A stretch of 64,000 nucleotides of DNA from positions 62,001 through 126,000 of the forward strand of contig NZ_SHLX01000015.1 in the NCBI RefSeq assembly GCF_004764705.1, in the 5' to 3' direction. The stretch is from Paenibacillus cymbidii (GTDB taxonomy: Bacteria > Bacillota > Bacilli > Paenibacillales > NBRC-103111). Made by a program: the position numbers and the translations under genes. The notes beneath the pieces were generated by a model that searched no databases, had not been told where the DNA came from, and saw only the letters and a list, made by a program, of their open reading frames with translations. Shown in pieces: positions 34,107 to 43,004 of the stretch (position 1 is its first letter; every line of letters begins with the position of its first letter).

Positions 34107-34916
34107 TTGAAATTTTTTGTCGTCGATCGCGGGGATGAAACGTCGATTCAGCTCGCGGACAAGTTTCGGAAGCTGGCGCAGCAATTCGGGATGATTCTGG
34201 ACGAGGTGGCGCCGGAACTCGTCGTTTCCATCGGCGGAGACGGCACGATGCTGCACGCCTTTCATATGTTCAAGGACAGAGCCGACAACATCGCGTTCGT
34301 CGGGGTGCATACCGGGCGACTCGGTTTTTTCGCCGACTGGATGCCGCACGAGCTGGAGCAGCTGATGGTGCTGATTCACGCGCCGGAGGAGACAAGCACG
34401 CGGCGGCTCGTGCACTATCCGCTGCTCGATATCGAAATCGTCACCGATCTCGGCACCGAGCAGCATACGGCGCTGAACGAATTTACGATCAAGGGCATCA
34501 CGGAAACGCTTGTCGTCCAGCTCAACATCAACGACGACATCTTCGAAATGTTCCGCGGCGACGGCATCGTCATTTCGACGCCTTCCGGCAGCACGGCGTA
34601 CAACAAGAGCCTTGGTGGCGCCCTGCTCCACCCTTCGGTGGAAGCGATCCAGATCGCGGAAATCGCGTCGATCAACAACCGAGTCTACCGCACGCTGGGC
34701 TCGTCCATGGTGCTGCCGAAGCATCATCATTGCGACATTATCCCGCAGCGCAAAAACCGGCTGCTGTTGGCGATCGACCATATCAACGAAATGCGCGAGG
34801 ATATCGTGTCGATCCGCTGCAAAGTATCCAGCCGCAAAATCGCTTTTGCCCGCTACCGGCCGTTCCCGTTCTGGAGAAGGGTCCGCGAGGCGTTCATCGA
34901 TCTTGACGAGCAGTAG
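34107..34916 (+). CDS. nadK: NAD kinase
   Basis: A 269-residue ATP-NAD kinase making NADP. The GGDGT motif is at residues 43-47 (SIGGDGTMLHAF). GRLGFF and the NE/D region LNEFTIKG and GDGIVISTPSGSTAYN are also conserved. The start is TTG 34107, about seven bases after GGGAGGG; this gives the usual length and begins at MKFFVVDRG. An in-frame ATG further upstream lies in the promoter. Confidence 0.95.
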   Translation: MKFFVVDRGDETSIQLADKFRKLAQQFGMILDEVAPELVVSIGGDGTMLHAFHMFKDRADNIAFVGVHTGRLGFFADWMPHELEQLMVLIHAPEETSTRRLVHYPLLDIEIVTDLGTEQHTALNEFTIKGITETLVVQLNINDDIFEMFRGDGIVISTPSGSTAYNKSLGGALLHPSVEAIQIAEIASINNRVYRTLGSSMVLPKHHHCDIIPQRKNRLLLAIDHINEMREDIVSIRCKVSSRKIAFARYRPFPFWRRVREAFIDLDEQ

Positions 34917-34954
34917 CCGGCACAAGGAGCGCGAGCGGGTACACACAAGCCGTC

Positions 34955-36922
34955 CTATTCCCTCGCACCCGGTGCGGCTTGGTCCAACAAAGCAACGTTC
35001 GGCGGCAACAGCCCTTCGATCAGCCGGCGCAGTTGCGGGTCGCGGTGCAGCTCCTCGCTAAGGATGACGATCGTCCCGCGGTCTTCACGAACGCGAATCA
35101 GCCTCCCCATGCCCTGCTGCAGGCGAAGCAGCATGTACGGCAGATCAACCTCCTCATATGGCCGCGCCGCAGTCTGACGCTTGGCCGTGAAGAGCGGATC
35201 TTGCGGCGGGAACGGCAGCGCCCATACGATCACGCTCGACAGCGAAGGGCCGGGGATATCGAGTCCTTCCCACAAGGTAACGGCGCACAGGACGCTCGTC
35301 TCGTCTTGCTGGAAGGCGGCGATCAAATGGCTGATTTCCCGGTCCCCCTCGAACAGAACCCGCATGCCGGCACATTCCGTAAACGATGGCAGCGTTTCTT
35401 TGAAGCGCCTCAGCTCATCTTGGGACGGGAATAAAATCAATGCCCGCCCTCCCGAACGGTGCAGCCAGCGGACGGCGGCTTTCATTTTTTCCTCGAACGA
35501 GTCGCCGTTCGGCCACTGAGGCGCCACAACCTGCATCCGCTCCGCGTAATCGTACGGAGAAGCGACGCGGAAAGCCAAGTATCGTGAAACGCCCAGATTA
35601 TCCGCCGCAAAATCGAATGTGCCGCCTACCGACAACGTCGCAGACGAAAAGACGACCGGCATGTGTTGGGAAAACACGCGCTCCTGCAGCACTTCCTTGA
35701 CGGCTCTTGGCATAATGACGAGCGCCAGTCCGTCCGCTTCTTCGGTTACCCAGCAGATCAGCCCGTTCGACTGGTGGAACAGACGCAGCGCCTTCTGCAG
35801 CATGTCGAGATGTTCTTCGACGATGCGCAGATGGTACTCATTGAGTGTGAACATTTCGCTTTCGAATACGAGCGTTTCCTCGATGGCGTCCAGCACCAGA
35901 CGAAACTCGCGCACTTGTTCCAGCAATCGTTCGCTCATCACAACTTGCTTCCGCTCGGAGCCCGGTATCGCCACGCTTTCGCGCGACAGCAGCGCGAACA
36001 ATGCTTCGCTCCACTCAATCGCCTCATCGATCAGCACGGCCAATGACTCGCGTACTTCCCCTTTCAGCAAACGAATGATTAATTCCTCGAACACGGAATG
36101 CTTCAACCGGTATGTCAGCGCCTTCTGGGCGGCGGATTCCAGCAGATGCCCTTCGTCGAACACAACAGCGCAATGCTCCGGCAGCAACGGCAGCTGTCCC
36201 TCCCGTTTCCGCCCTTCGTACGTCCACACGTGTTCCATATAAAAATCATGCGAACAAATGATCAAATCGGCGGATTGCCGGTAATGCTCGCGCGACAGCG
36301 TAAGCCCGCACCGATGCCGTCTCTCGCAAGCAAAACAGTCTTGAAACGAATCCCAATTGATTCGTTTCCACTGCCTATCGCTCAACTCGGGATATTGCTT
36401 CCGGTCTCCGTAGGCATAAAACGATTGCATCGCTTCGAACCGGTGGACGAACTCGGGCAGTTCCTTGTACATCGTTTGGTAGATGGCCGCATCCTCGTAT
36501 TCGTACCTCGCCGCATCGAGCTTGACCAAGCATACGTAGGAGTCGGAAGATTTGCTCAATCTGGCGTCGACGGCCAGACTCAGATGCTGCGCCAGCTTGG
36601 CCAAATCGCCTTCGGGCTTGGCCAGTTGTTCGATCAGCGACTCGTCGGCGCACGCGATGATCGCCGGTTTGCGGGTGTAACGGGCGTAACAGATCGCATA
36701 CAGCAAATACACCAGCGTCTTCCCTGTCCCGACTCCGGCTTCGGCAAAAATCGTTTGTTTGTCGGCGAAAGCCCGCTCCATTTGGAACGCCATGTAAATT
36801 TGTTCGTCTCGCACCTCGAAGCCCGCTTCCGGCAATAAATCGTAGAACACATCGGCGATCCATTCGCCAACCTGCTCCATAAACGGCCTGCTATGTTCGT
36901 ACACGAAAGGATATCGATTCAT
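34955..36922 (-). CDS. ypvA: DinG-family ATP-dependent helicase, YpvA-like
   Basis: A 655-residue superfamily 2 helicase of the XPD/DinG type. Walker A is AGVGTGKT (62-69), the DEAH box reads VFDEGHLLE, and cysteines CLVKLDAARY and CFACERRHRCG could hold the [4Fe-4S] cluster. C-terminal motifs include ALILFPSQDELRRF and QGMGRLIRVREDRG (motif VI). It should unwind 5'-overhang DNA in repair. The helicase is separated from nadK by only 38 bases, converging. Confidence 0.85.
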   Translation of the reverse strand: MNRYPFVYEHSRPFMEQVGEWIADVFYDLLPEAGFEVRDEQIYMAFQMERAFADKQTIFAEAGVGTGKTLVYLLYAICYARYTRKPAIIACADESLIEQLAKPEGDLAKLAQHLSLAVDARLSKSSDSYVCLVKLDAARYEYEDAAIYQTMYKELPEFVHRFEAMQSFYAYGDRKQYPELSDRQWKRINWDSFQDCFACERRHRCGLTLSREHYRQSADLIICSHDFYMEHVWTYEGRKREGQLPLLPEHCAVVFDEGHLLESAAQKALTYRLKHSVFEELIIRLLKGEVRESLAVLIDEAIEWSEALFALLSRESVAIPGSERKQVVMSERLLEQVREFRLVLDAIEETLVFESEMFTLNEYHLRIVEEHLDMLQKALRLFHQSNGLICWVTEEADGLALVIMPRAVKEVLQERVFSQHMPVVFSSATLSVGGTFDFAADNLGVSRYLAFRVASPYDYAERMQVVAPQWPNGDSFEEKMKAAVRWLHRSGGRALILFPSQDELRRFKETLPSFTECAGMRVLFEGDREISHLIAAFQQDETSVLCAVTLWEGLDIPGPSLSSVIVWALPFPPQDPLFTAKRQTAARPYEEVDLPYMLLRLQQGMGRLIRVREDRGTIVILSEELHRDPQLRRLIEGLLPPNVALLDQAAPGARE

Positions 36923-36959
36923 TACCTGCTGCCCCCAACCGCGCGCCTTTATTCGGGTA

Positions 36960-36988
36960 ATTCTAACACATGGCGGATAAGGAAACAA
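36960..36988 (-). promoter_or_regulatory. SigA promoter of the DinG-like gene
   Basis: TTGTTT (36988-36983) and TAGAAT (36965-36960), spacing 17. Confidence 0.55.
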
Positions 36989-37043
36989 TTGTTCCCGTTG
37001 TTGCGCCCGATGCCGGGCCCGGAATCATACCCATTCGGGAAAC

Positions 37044-37074
37044 AAAAAGCACCCGCCCCTGACGGGACGAGTGC
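37044..37074 (-). terminator. terminator after the HlyD-like gene
   Basis: Minus strand stem GCACTCGTCCC / GGGGCGGGTGC with loop GTCA, then TTTTT. Confidence 0.75.
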
Positions 37075-37117
37075 GCTGTGGCGTTGCTCACGCTGCTTTA
37101 GCAGAAACCGGGGGGAA

Positions 37118-38155
37118 TCAATTGTTGACGATCACTTGCTGGCCTTCCTTCAGGCCGTTAGTAATTTCCACTTCCGTCGCTGTCTGCATGCCGCGCTCGA
37201 CATCGACTTCCTTGCGTACGCCGCCGTCCATGACCTGGACGAAGGAACGCCCTTGCGACGAACGCACGGCAACGCGCGGGAGCTTGACGACATTGTCCTT
37301 CTGCTCCGACACGATACGGACGGCCGCCCCGACTCCGAAGCTGACCTCTTTGTTAGCCGGCATGCTGTCGAAACGGATCAGCAGCGTGCGGGAATTGATG
37401 TCGCGTTCCCGCTCGTCGATCGACGACGGGGCGGTGGACGGCGTTTGCGCCACCTTGGCCTTGTACGTCGCGCCGCCGATCGTAACGTCTGCCGGCATGC
37501 CCACATCGATATTGGCGATCAGCGACATATCGCTGACTCCTACGGTAATCTTGACTTGCATGGCAGCCGGGTCGGCGATCGCCAGAATGTCGCGGTACGG
37601 CACAACGGCGTCGCCCTGCTTCAAGTCGTCGGCAAACGTCACGATGCCGGACAGCGGCGCCGTCAGCGGCAAGCTTTGTTCGCGTTTCAGCAGACGGTCG
37701 AGCTTCAATTGTTCGATTTCGACGCTCATGTGCGCGAGCCGGGCCGTTTCGTCGTCCGGCGAACCGTCAAGCTGCTGCAAAGCCAGCTGCGCATTCGCCA
37801 GCGCAAGGCGCTGCTGCTTCAGATCCATGTCAAGCGTGCCGCGCTGCAGCTTGTACATCACATCGCCCTTGTTGACCGCAACGCCGGCCCGGACGTTAAC
37901 GCTGTCGATTTTGCCGTCGATCGTAAAAGGCACGTAGGTGACGGTCAGCGGCACGACGATGCCGAAGGCGTTCAGCTCGCGGGCTATGCTGCCGCGGTTT
38001 ACGGTGAGCAGCTCGGGGGTAAGCTTCACCGGCGCAACCAGCTCGGGCGCCGCCGTCTTGCCTGCCGGCAGCAGCGAGCACCCGGCCAGCGTAATGGAAG
38101 CCGCAAGCAGTAAAGTCATTGCGGCCGTTGCTTTCGTTCTGCGGCTTGTCCGCAT
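37118..38155 (-). CDS. HlyD/RND-type periplasmic adaptor lipoprotein, orphan
   Basis: A 345-residue lipoprotein: basic start MRTSRRTKA, hydrophobic stretch and lipobox ITLAGC (Cys26). It shows the adaptor order of barrel-sandwich (VPFTIDGKIDSVNVRAGVAV, GDVMYKLQ), an alpha hairpin (QQRLALANAQLALQQLDG) and a second lipoyl half (LTAPLSGIVTFADDLKQGDA), then a beta-barrel. In Gram-positives such adaptors partner MacB-like or RND pumps, but no pump gene adjoins it. AGGAGGCG precedes the start. Confidence 0.82.
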   Translation of the reverse strand: MRTSRRTKATAAMTLLLAASITLAGCSLLPAGKTAAPELVAPVKLTPELLTVNRGSIARELNAFGIVVPLTVTYVPFTIDGKIDSVNVRAGVAVNKGDVMYKLQRGTLDMDLKQQRLALANAQLALQQLDGSPDDETARLAHMSVEIEQLKLDRLLKREQSLPLTAPLSGIVTFADDLKQGDAVVPYRDILAIADPAAMQVKITVGVSDMSLIANIDVGMPADVTIGGATYKAKVAQTPSTAPSSIDERERDINSRTLLIRFDSMPANKEVSFGVGAAVRIVSEQKDNVVKLPRVAVRSSQGRSFVQVMDGGVRKEVDVERGMQTATEVEITNGLKEGQQVIVNN

Positions 38156-38235
38156 CGTTCGGAACGCCTCCTGACGACGGTATGGGCTATCGCATCGGCA
38201 GCCGGCCAACTCTCGCTTGCGGCATCGCCTCCGCG

Positions 38236-38556
38236 TTACGGGGCCAATTCCGGCCGCGGCTGGCTAGGCTGCTGCTGCGCTTTCTGGCTGCTCTTCTCGA
38301 GAATGAAGTAAGCGCAGCCGAAATTGCAATATTCGTGCAAATAATCTTGTACGCCGGCGAACGACGTTTCCTTCGTCGCCTTCGGGTTCGTTTCCTTGAA
38401 GAAGCCGCGCAAGCGAAGCTGGCTGTAGCCCCAGTCGCCGACGATATAGTCGTAGCGCTCCAGCACCTCGCTGAATCTGCCGCGGAACGCTTCCGGGTTC
38501 CATCCGTTCTTGTGATCCTGCATCACTTCATACTGGTTGCCGCCGATGACGATCAT
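38236..38556 (-). CDS. yutD: YutD family protein (DUF1027)
   Basis: A 106-residue cytoplasmic protein. Conserved stretch MIVIGGNQYEVMQDHKNGWN, AFRGRFSEVLERYDYIVGDW and LRGFFKE identify YutD. Function unknown. The start at 38556 follows AAGGAGGAG; the longer start at 38577 lies in front of that site. Directly downstream of lipA, as in Bacillus. The C-terminal 15 residues are Q/P-rich and variable. Confidence 0.85.
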   Translation of the reverse strand: MIVIGGNQYEVMQDHKNGWNPEAFRGRFSEVLERYDYIVGDWGYSQLRLRGFFKETNPKATKETSFAGVQDYLHEYCNFGCAYFILEKSSQKAQQQPSQPRPELAP

Positions 38557-38579
38557 GCCCCGCTCCTCCTTGACCATCG

Positions 38580-39455
38580 TTACTGTCCCGTTTGGGCCGC
38601 GCCGGCCGACTGCTCGTGCGCGTGATACGAGCTGCGCACCAGCGGCCCCGATTCGACGTGGCGGAAGCCGCGCTTCATCCCTTCGGCCTTCAGCTCGGCA
38701 AATTGGTCCGGCGTGTAATAGCGTTCGACCTCGAGATGCTGCGGGCTCGGCTGCAAATATTGCCCGATCGTCATGATCGCCACGCCGGCTTCGCGCAAGT
38801 CGTCCATCGTTCGCAAAATTTCGTCCCATTCTTCCCCGACGCCGAGCATGATGCTCGACTTGGTCGGGATGGTGGGCGCAATTTGCAAGGAACGCCGCAG
38901 CAGCTCGAGCGAGCGGCGATATTTCGCCTTGGCCCGCACGCGGTCGGACAGCCGTTCGACGGTTTCGACGTTATGGTTCAGGATGTTCGGCTTCGCATCG
39001 AGCACCGTGCGGAGCGACGATTCGCTGCCGAGGAAGTCGGGAATGAGCACTTCTACGCCGCACAGCGGCATTCTTCGGCGAACGGCCTCAATCGTCGCGG
39101 CAAAAATCGAAGCCCCCCCGTCGGCCAGATCGTCCCGCGCAACCGACGTCACCACGCAGTGGCGCAGCCCCATCTGTTCGGCCGCTTCGGCCACGCGTTC
39201 CGGCTCCTGCAGGTCGAGTTCCGTCGGCAAACCCGACTTCACCGCGCAGAAGCGGCACGCCCGCGTGCACACGTCGCCGAGAATCATAAACGTTGCCGTG
39301 CGATTTGCCCAGCATTCGTGGATGTTCGGGCATTTCGCTTCTTCGCACACCGTGTGCAGCGTTTTGCCGCGCATCAGCTGCTTCAGCTCTTTATAATGGT
39401 CGCCGGTGGCCAGTTTGATCTTCAGCCAGTCCGGTTTGCGTTCTTTCGTCGCCAT
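38580..39455 (-). CDS. lipA: lipoyl synthase
   Basis: A 291-residue radical SAM enzyme that inserts two sulfurs into octanoyl groups of lipoyl-dependent enzymes. The auxiliary cluster cysteines are C37, C42 and C48 ([12 protein letters not shown]), and the radical SAM motif is C63-x3-C67-x2-C70 (CTRACRFC). The C-terminal serine of RSSYHAHE is the usual cluster ligand region. Start 39455 behind GAAGGAAG. Operon with yutD. Confidence 0.96.
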   Translation of the reverse strand: MATKERKPDWLKIKLATGDHYKELKQLMRGKTLHTVCEEAKCPNIHECWANRTATFMILGDVCTRACRFCAVKSGLPTELDLQEPERVAEAAEQMGLRHCVVTSVARDDLADGGASIFAATIEAVRRRMPLCGVEVLIPDFLGSESSLRTVLDAKPNILNHNVETVERLSDRVRAKAKYRRSLELLRRSLQIAPTIPTKSSIMLGVGEEWDEILRTMDDLREAGVAIMTIGQYLQPSPQHLEVERYYTPDQFAELKAEGMKRGFRHVESGPLVRSSYHAHEQSAGAAQTGQ

Positions 39456-39522
39456 TCCTTCCACTTCCTTCAGATGATGTCCTGCCGTGCCCATTTCGCT
39501 GATTTGCATCAATCATCAATAT

Positions 39523-39531
39523 ATTATAGCA
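39523..39531 (-). promoter_or_regulatory. extended -10 promoter of lipA
   Basis: TGCTATAAT on the minus strand, about 65 bases before the start codon; TGGACT is a weak -35 at 16 bases. Confidence 0.5.
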
Positions 39532-39708
39532 CGAAACCGGCGGCAGTCCATGCAACTGCATATGCGGGCGGGAAGGGCGGAACAGGAGCGGCGGCGGAGC
39601 TTTTCTTCATTGTACTTGCGCGCATCCGCCGCGTAACGGCCGGCGTTGTTGGAAATGGTGCCATTTTGTTCGATTTCCGGCCGGGGGGTATGGTAAACTG
39701 TAGAGGAA

Positions 39709-39876
39709 GTTCAAAAAGCCGTCTTTTGATCACGAAGCATTTCAGGGAGCGTATTCGACATCGAATCTTGCGTTCACCCTTGAAGTCCGTTGCTCATTTA
39801 GGATTTTCCTAAACTCCGCTACTCCTTCTGCGGGTTCTCGCAACCTTCTCGGTGCTGAAAAGCCGGCTTTTTGAAC
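39709..39876 (+). repeat. 168-bp element with 19-bp terminal inverted repeats in the larE leader
   Basis: The ends GTTCAAAAAGCCGTCTTTT and AAAAGCCGGCTTTTTGAAC are inverted repeats with one mismatch. The interior has no ORF with a ribosome site but contains small palindromes (TAGGATTTTCCTA). It lies downstream of a possible extended -10 (TGGTAAACT, 39691-39699) and upstream of larE. The remaining DNA between lipA and larE (39540-39700, 39877-39960) shows nothing further. Confidence 0.7.
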
Positions 39877-39981
39877 ACGCACTGGTATTATCCGCATACG
39901 CGGCGAAAGTCGGCCCGGCGCACGGCGCTTCACGGGCTCGTTGCTTCCGCCGATGGTCATACGTCTGGGAGGGATTTTGGG

Positions 39982-40827
39982 ATGGATATGCAAGCGCTTC
40001 GGGACAAGGACCGCCGTCTCGGCGATATTTTACAGGAAATGGGCAGGGTGATGGTGGCGTTCTCCGGCGGCGTCGACAGCACGTTCGTGCTGAAGCGGGC
40101 CCGGCAGGAGCTCGGCGATCAGGTGCTTGCCGTTACCGCAGCTTCGGAAACGTTCCCGTCGCGGGAGTTTGACGCGGCAGTCGCGCTTGCCGAAGAGATG
40201 GGCGTCAAGCTGTACAAGACGGAAGTCAAGGAGCTCGAGAACGCCTCCTTTGTGGCAAACAACCCCGACCGCTGCTACCACTGCAAAACAGGGCTGTACA
40301 CGCACCTGCAGCAGCTCGCCAAGGAGCTCGATTACCGGTTCTTGCTGGACGGCTCGAACGTCGACGATCTCGGCGACTACCGCCCCGGCCTGCAAGCCAA
40401 AAACGAACAAGGCGTGCGCAGCGTGCTCCAGGAAGCCGGCCTGAAGAAGGACGAAATCCGCGCGCTGTCGAAGGAGCTCGGACTGTCGACCTGGAACAAG
40501 CCGTCGTTCGCCTGCCTTTCGTCGCGCATCCCGTACGGCACCAAGATCGAAAGGTACAAAATCGACCAACTCGACCAGGCCGAATTTTTCCTGTCGCAGC
40601 TCGGTTTCTATCAAGTGCGCGTGCGCCATCACGACAAAATCGCCCGAATCGAAGTAATGCCGGACGAAATCGCCAAGGTGATCGAGCATCGCGACGCGAT
40701 TCACGCCAAGTTCACCAAGCTCGGCTTCTCTTACGTCACGCTCGATCTGCAGGGCTACCGGACGGGCAGCATGAACGAGGTGCTCAGCCAATCGACCAAA
40801 GATAAAGTGAAAGAAGCGTCGTTATGA
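39982..40827 (+). CDS. larE: LarE, sulfur-insertion enzyme of nickel-pincer cofactor synthesis
   Basis: A 281-residue PP-loop ATPase. The P-loop is SGGVDST (28-34). The sulfur-donor region is SFACLSSR with Cys178, and there is an extra pair C98-x2-C101 in NPDRCYHCK. LarE adenylates the pyridinium biscarboxylate mononucleotide and adds sulfur. Single-cysteine LarE sacrifices its cysteine; proteins with three cysteines can hold an [4Fe-4S] cluster, and this one may be of that kind. GGGAGGG precedes ATG 39982. Overlaps larB by 4 bp. Confidence 0.93.
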   Translation: MDMQALRDKDRRLGDILQEMGRVMVAFSGGVDSTFVLKRARQELGDQVLAVTAASETFPSREFDAAVALAEEMGVKLYKTEVKELENASFVANNPDRCYHCKTGLYTHLQQLAKELDYRFLLDGSNVDDLGDYRPGLQAKNEQGVRSVLQEAGLKKDEIRALSKELGLSTWNKPSFACLSSRIPYGTKIERYKIDQLDQAEFFLSQLGFYQVRVRHHDKIARIEVMPDEIAKVIEHRDAIHAKFTKLGFSYVTLDLQGYRTGSMNEVLSQSTKDKVKEASL

Positions 40828-41621
40828 CCATTCCCGTAACCGACATGGAGCAACTGCTCAAGCAAGTGCAGGCCGGCGAACTGGACGTCGCCGAAGCCGC
40901 CGAACGGCTGAAGCTGCTGCAGCAAAACAGTTCGTCCGCTGTGAGCGATCTCGGTTTTGCACAGCTCGACATCGAACGCGCCAAACGCACCGGCTTTCCC
41001 GAAGTGATTTTCGGCGAAGGCAAAACGGCGGCGCAAATCGCCGCCATCTTCGCCAAGCTGATGGAGCACAACGACCGCGTGCTGGCGACGCGCGTCGACG
41101 CGTCCAAAGCGGAAACGGTGCTGGCCGCCATCCCCGGCGCAACGTATCACGAAACGGCACGGGCGCTCACCTGGTTCAAGAAGCCGATCATGAAGGTGAA
41201 CGCCGGTTATATCGCCGTCGTCTGCGCCGGCACGTCGGACTTGCCCGTCGCCGAAGAAGCGGCGATCACTGCGGAAGTGATGGGCAACCATGTGGAGCGC
41301 ATCTTCGATGTCGGCGTGGCCGGCATTCACCGGCTGTTCCGCCGGCTCGAGCTGATTCGCGGGGCGAACGTGATCGTCGTCGCCGCCGGCATGGAAGGCG
41401 CGCTGACGAGCGTCGTCGGCGGGCTGGTGGCGAAGCCGGTTATCGCGGTGCCGACCAGCATCGGCTACGGAGCCAGTATGAACGGCATCGCCGCGCTGCT
41501 CGCCATGCTTAACTCGTGCGCGCCGGGCGTCAGCGTCGTCAACATCGACAACGGTTTCGGCGCCGGCTACTGCGCGGGCACCATCAATCAATCTATCGCG
41601 AACGAGGGACGCAGCCGATGA
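40824..41621 (+). CDS. larB: LarB, pyridinium-3,5-biscarboxylate mononucleotide synthase
   Basis: A 265-residue protein with a helical N-terminus and a C-terminal PurE/AIR-carboxylase-like domain (IAVVCAGTSDLPVAEEAA, GGLVAKPVIAVPTSIGYG). LarB carboxylates and hydrolyses nicotinic acid adenine dinucleotide as the first step of nickel-pincer cofactor synthesis. Coupled to larE and larC1 by ATGA overlaps on both sides. Confidence 0.93.
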   Translation: MTIPVTDMEQLLKQVQAGELDVAEAAERLKLLQQNSSSAVSDLGFAQLDIERAKRTGFPEVIFGEGKTAAQIAAIFAKLMEHNDRVLATRVDASKAETVLAAIPGATYHETARALTWFKKPIMKVNAGYIAVVCAGTSDLPVAEEAAITAEVMGNHVERIFDVGVAGIHRLFRRLELIRGANVIVVAAGMEGALTSVVGGLVAKPVIAVPTSIGYGASMNGIAALLAMLNSCAPGVSVVNIDNGFGAGYCAGTINQSIANEGRSR

Positions 41622-42718
41622 AAATCGTGTACTTGGATTGCTTCTCCGGCCTCAGCGGCGACATGACGCTGGCCGCCCTGGTCGATGCGGGAGCCGACCG
41701 CGACTACATCGAACGGGAACTGGCCAAAATCGCCGTCGAGCCGTTCAAGCTCGAATGGAAACGGGTGAACAAAAGCGGTATTTCGGCGCTGAAGCTTGAT
41801 GTAGTGATCGATCCGGAGACCAAACCGGCGCATCACCGCTCTTACGGCGCGATCGTCAATTTGATCGTCGGCTCGGATCTGGGCGAACGGGCGAAGGCGC
41901 TCAGTCTCGCCATTTTCGAACAAATCGGCCTCGCCGAAGCCAAAATCCACGGCGTGCCGCCGGAGGACGTGCATTTCCACGAAGTCGGCGCAATCGATTC
42001 GATCGCCGACATTATCGGCGTTGCGCTGGCGCTCGATTCGCTGCAGGCGGAGCGCGTCTTCTGCGCGCCGGTGCCGCTCGGCTCGGGCGTCGTGCGCTGC
42101 GACCACGGGCTGTACCCGGTGCCGGCGCCGGCGACGCTGGAGATGATGAAAGGGCTGCCGATCGCGCGGACCAAACATATGGTAGAAATGACGACGCCAA
42201 CCGGCGCCGCTATCGTGGCTGCGCTGGCGCACGATTTTATGCCGGCGATTCCGCCGATGATCGTCGACGCCGTCGGCTATGGCGCAGGCACGCGCAATTT
42301 GCCGGACCAGCCGAACGTGCTGCGCGTCGTCGTCGGCCACAGCGACACGCTCGCCGCCGACTGGTCCGCTGCGACGCAACTGCTGCACACCCATGAGCAC
42401 GCGCACGACCATCCGCACCCGCATCATCATCATGAACACGGGCATCATGATCATGGGCATGAGCATGATCATGATCATGAACACGGACATGAACACGAGC
42501 ACAAGCACGATCATAAACACGAGCACCGTCAGGATCGCGCGTTTAAGCTCCCAGCGCGGGTTCTGCCCGGCAAGCGGCCGGTATTCGGACTGGTCACCGG
42601 CAAGGAAGGCGGCGGCCTGGTGCATGAAGAAGCCGGCGCCTATTCCGTCAATAGCGACGATGACGGCGAAGCGCCAAAACGCGAAATTGTCGCCGGATGC
42701 GCCCCCCGGCACCATTAG
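41618..42718 (+). CDS. larC1: LarC N-terminal part (LarC1) with histidine-rich tail
   Basis: A 366-residue protein. Residues 1-250 are the LarC1 domain (MKIVYLDCFSGLSGDMTLAA, VHFHEVGAIDSIADIIG, TPTGAAIVAAL). Residues about 257-306 are extremely His-rich, suited to nickel binding or storage. Then come 60 unrelated residues and a stop. The LarC2 domain, needed for CTP-dependent nickel insertion, is missing from this gene and is encoded separately at 45017-45502. In Lactiplantibacillus the two parts are joined by ribosomal frameshifting; no downstream LarC2 frame exists here. Confidence 0.92.
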   Translation: MKIVYLDCFSGLSGDMTLAALVDAGADRDYIERELAKIAVEPFKLEWKRVNKSGISALKLDVVIDPETKPAHHRSYGAIVNLIVGSDLGERAKALSLAIFEQIGLAEAKIHGVPPEDVHFHEVGAIDSIADIIGVALALDSLQAERVFCAPVPLGSGVVRCDHGLYPVPAPATLEMMKGLPIARTKHMVEMTTPTGAAIVAALAHDFMPAIPPMIVDAVGYGAGTRNLPDQPNVLRVVVGHSDTLAADWSAATQLLHTHEHAHDHPHPHHHHEHGHHDHGHEHDHDHEHGHEHEHKHDHKHEHRQDRAFKLPARVLPGKRPVFGLVTGKEGGGLVHEEAGAYSVNSDDDGEAPKREIVAGCAPRHH

Positions 42719-42732
42719 GGCAGCTACCGGCA

Positions 42733-42924
42733 AAATAGCCAATAAAACATGGCTTATTCCCGCTTCAACGCGCGGTTCGGCAGAAATAGCCAGTAATAAC
42801 GCTGGCTATTTCAACCAAATCGCCCCAATATCGTGCATTCCTGCCGAATAGCCAGTGAAATTACTGGCTATTTTGTTGTTGCGGGGCATTTTTCGCGAAA
42901 TAGCCAATAAAACATGGCCTATTT
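42733..42924. repeat. four-palindrome composite element (copy 3)
   Basis: Units start at about 42733, 42784, 42846 and 42898 (51, 62, 52). Order: AT-core (AATAAAACATGGC), CAGTAATAACGCTGG, CAGTGAAATTACTGG, AT-core. Last spacer CATTTTTCGCG is the reverse complement type of copy 1's first spacer. Between convergent larC1 and the kinase gene. Confidence 0.88.
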
Positions 42925-42955
42925 CACCAAAACCCCTTAAACACCAGACCAACGC

Positions 42956-42997
42956 AAAAAGGCATCGCCCCCGTCCGCAGCGGGGAGCGATGCCTTT
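42956..42997 (-). terminator. terminator of the larC2-aldolase-kinase operon
   Basis: Minus strand AAAGGCATCGCTCCCC, nine-base loop, GGGGGCGATGCC and TTTTT; the A-run on the other side makes it bidirectional. Confidence 0.85.
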
Positions 42998-43004
42998 AGC
43001 TTGC

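Noticed and set aside
42719-43004. frameshifted LarC2 directly after larC1
   Set aside because: All three frames after 42718 run into palindromes and a terminator; the LarC2 domain is at 45017-45502 on the other strand.
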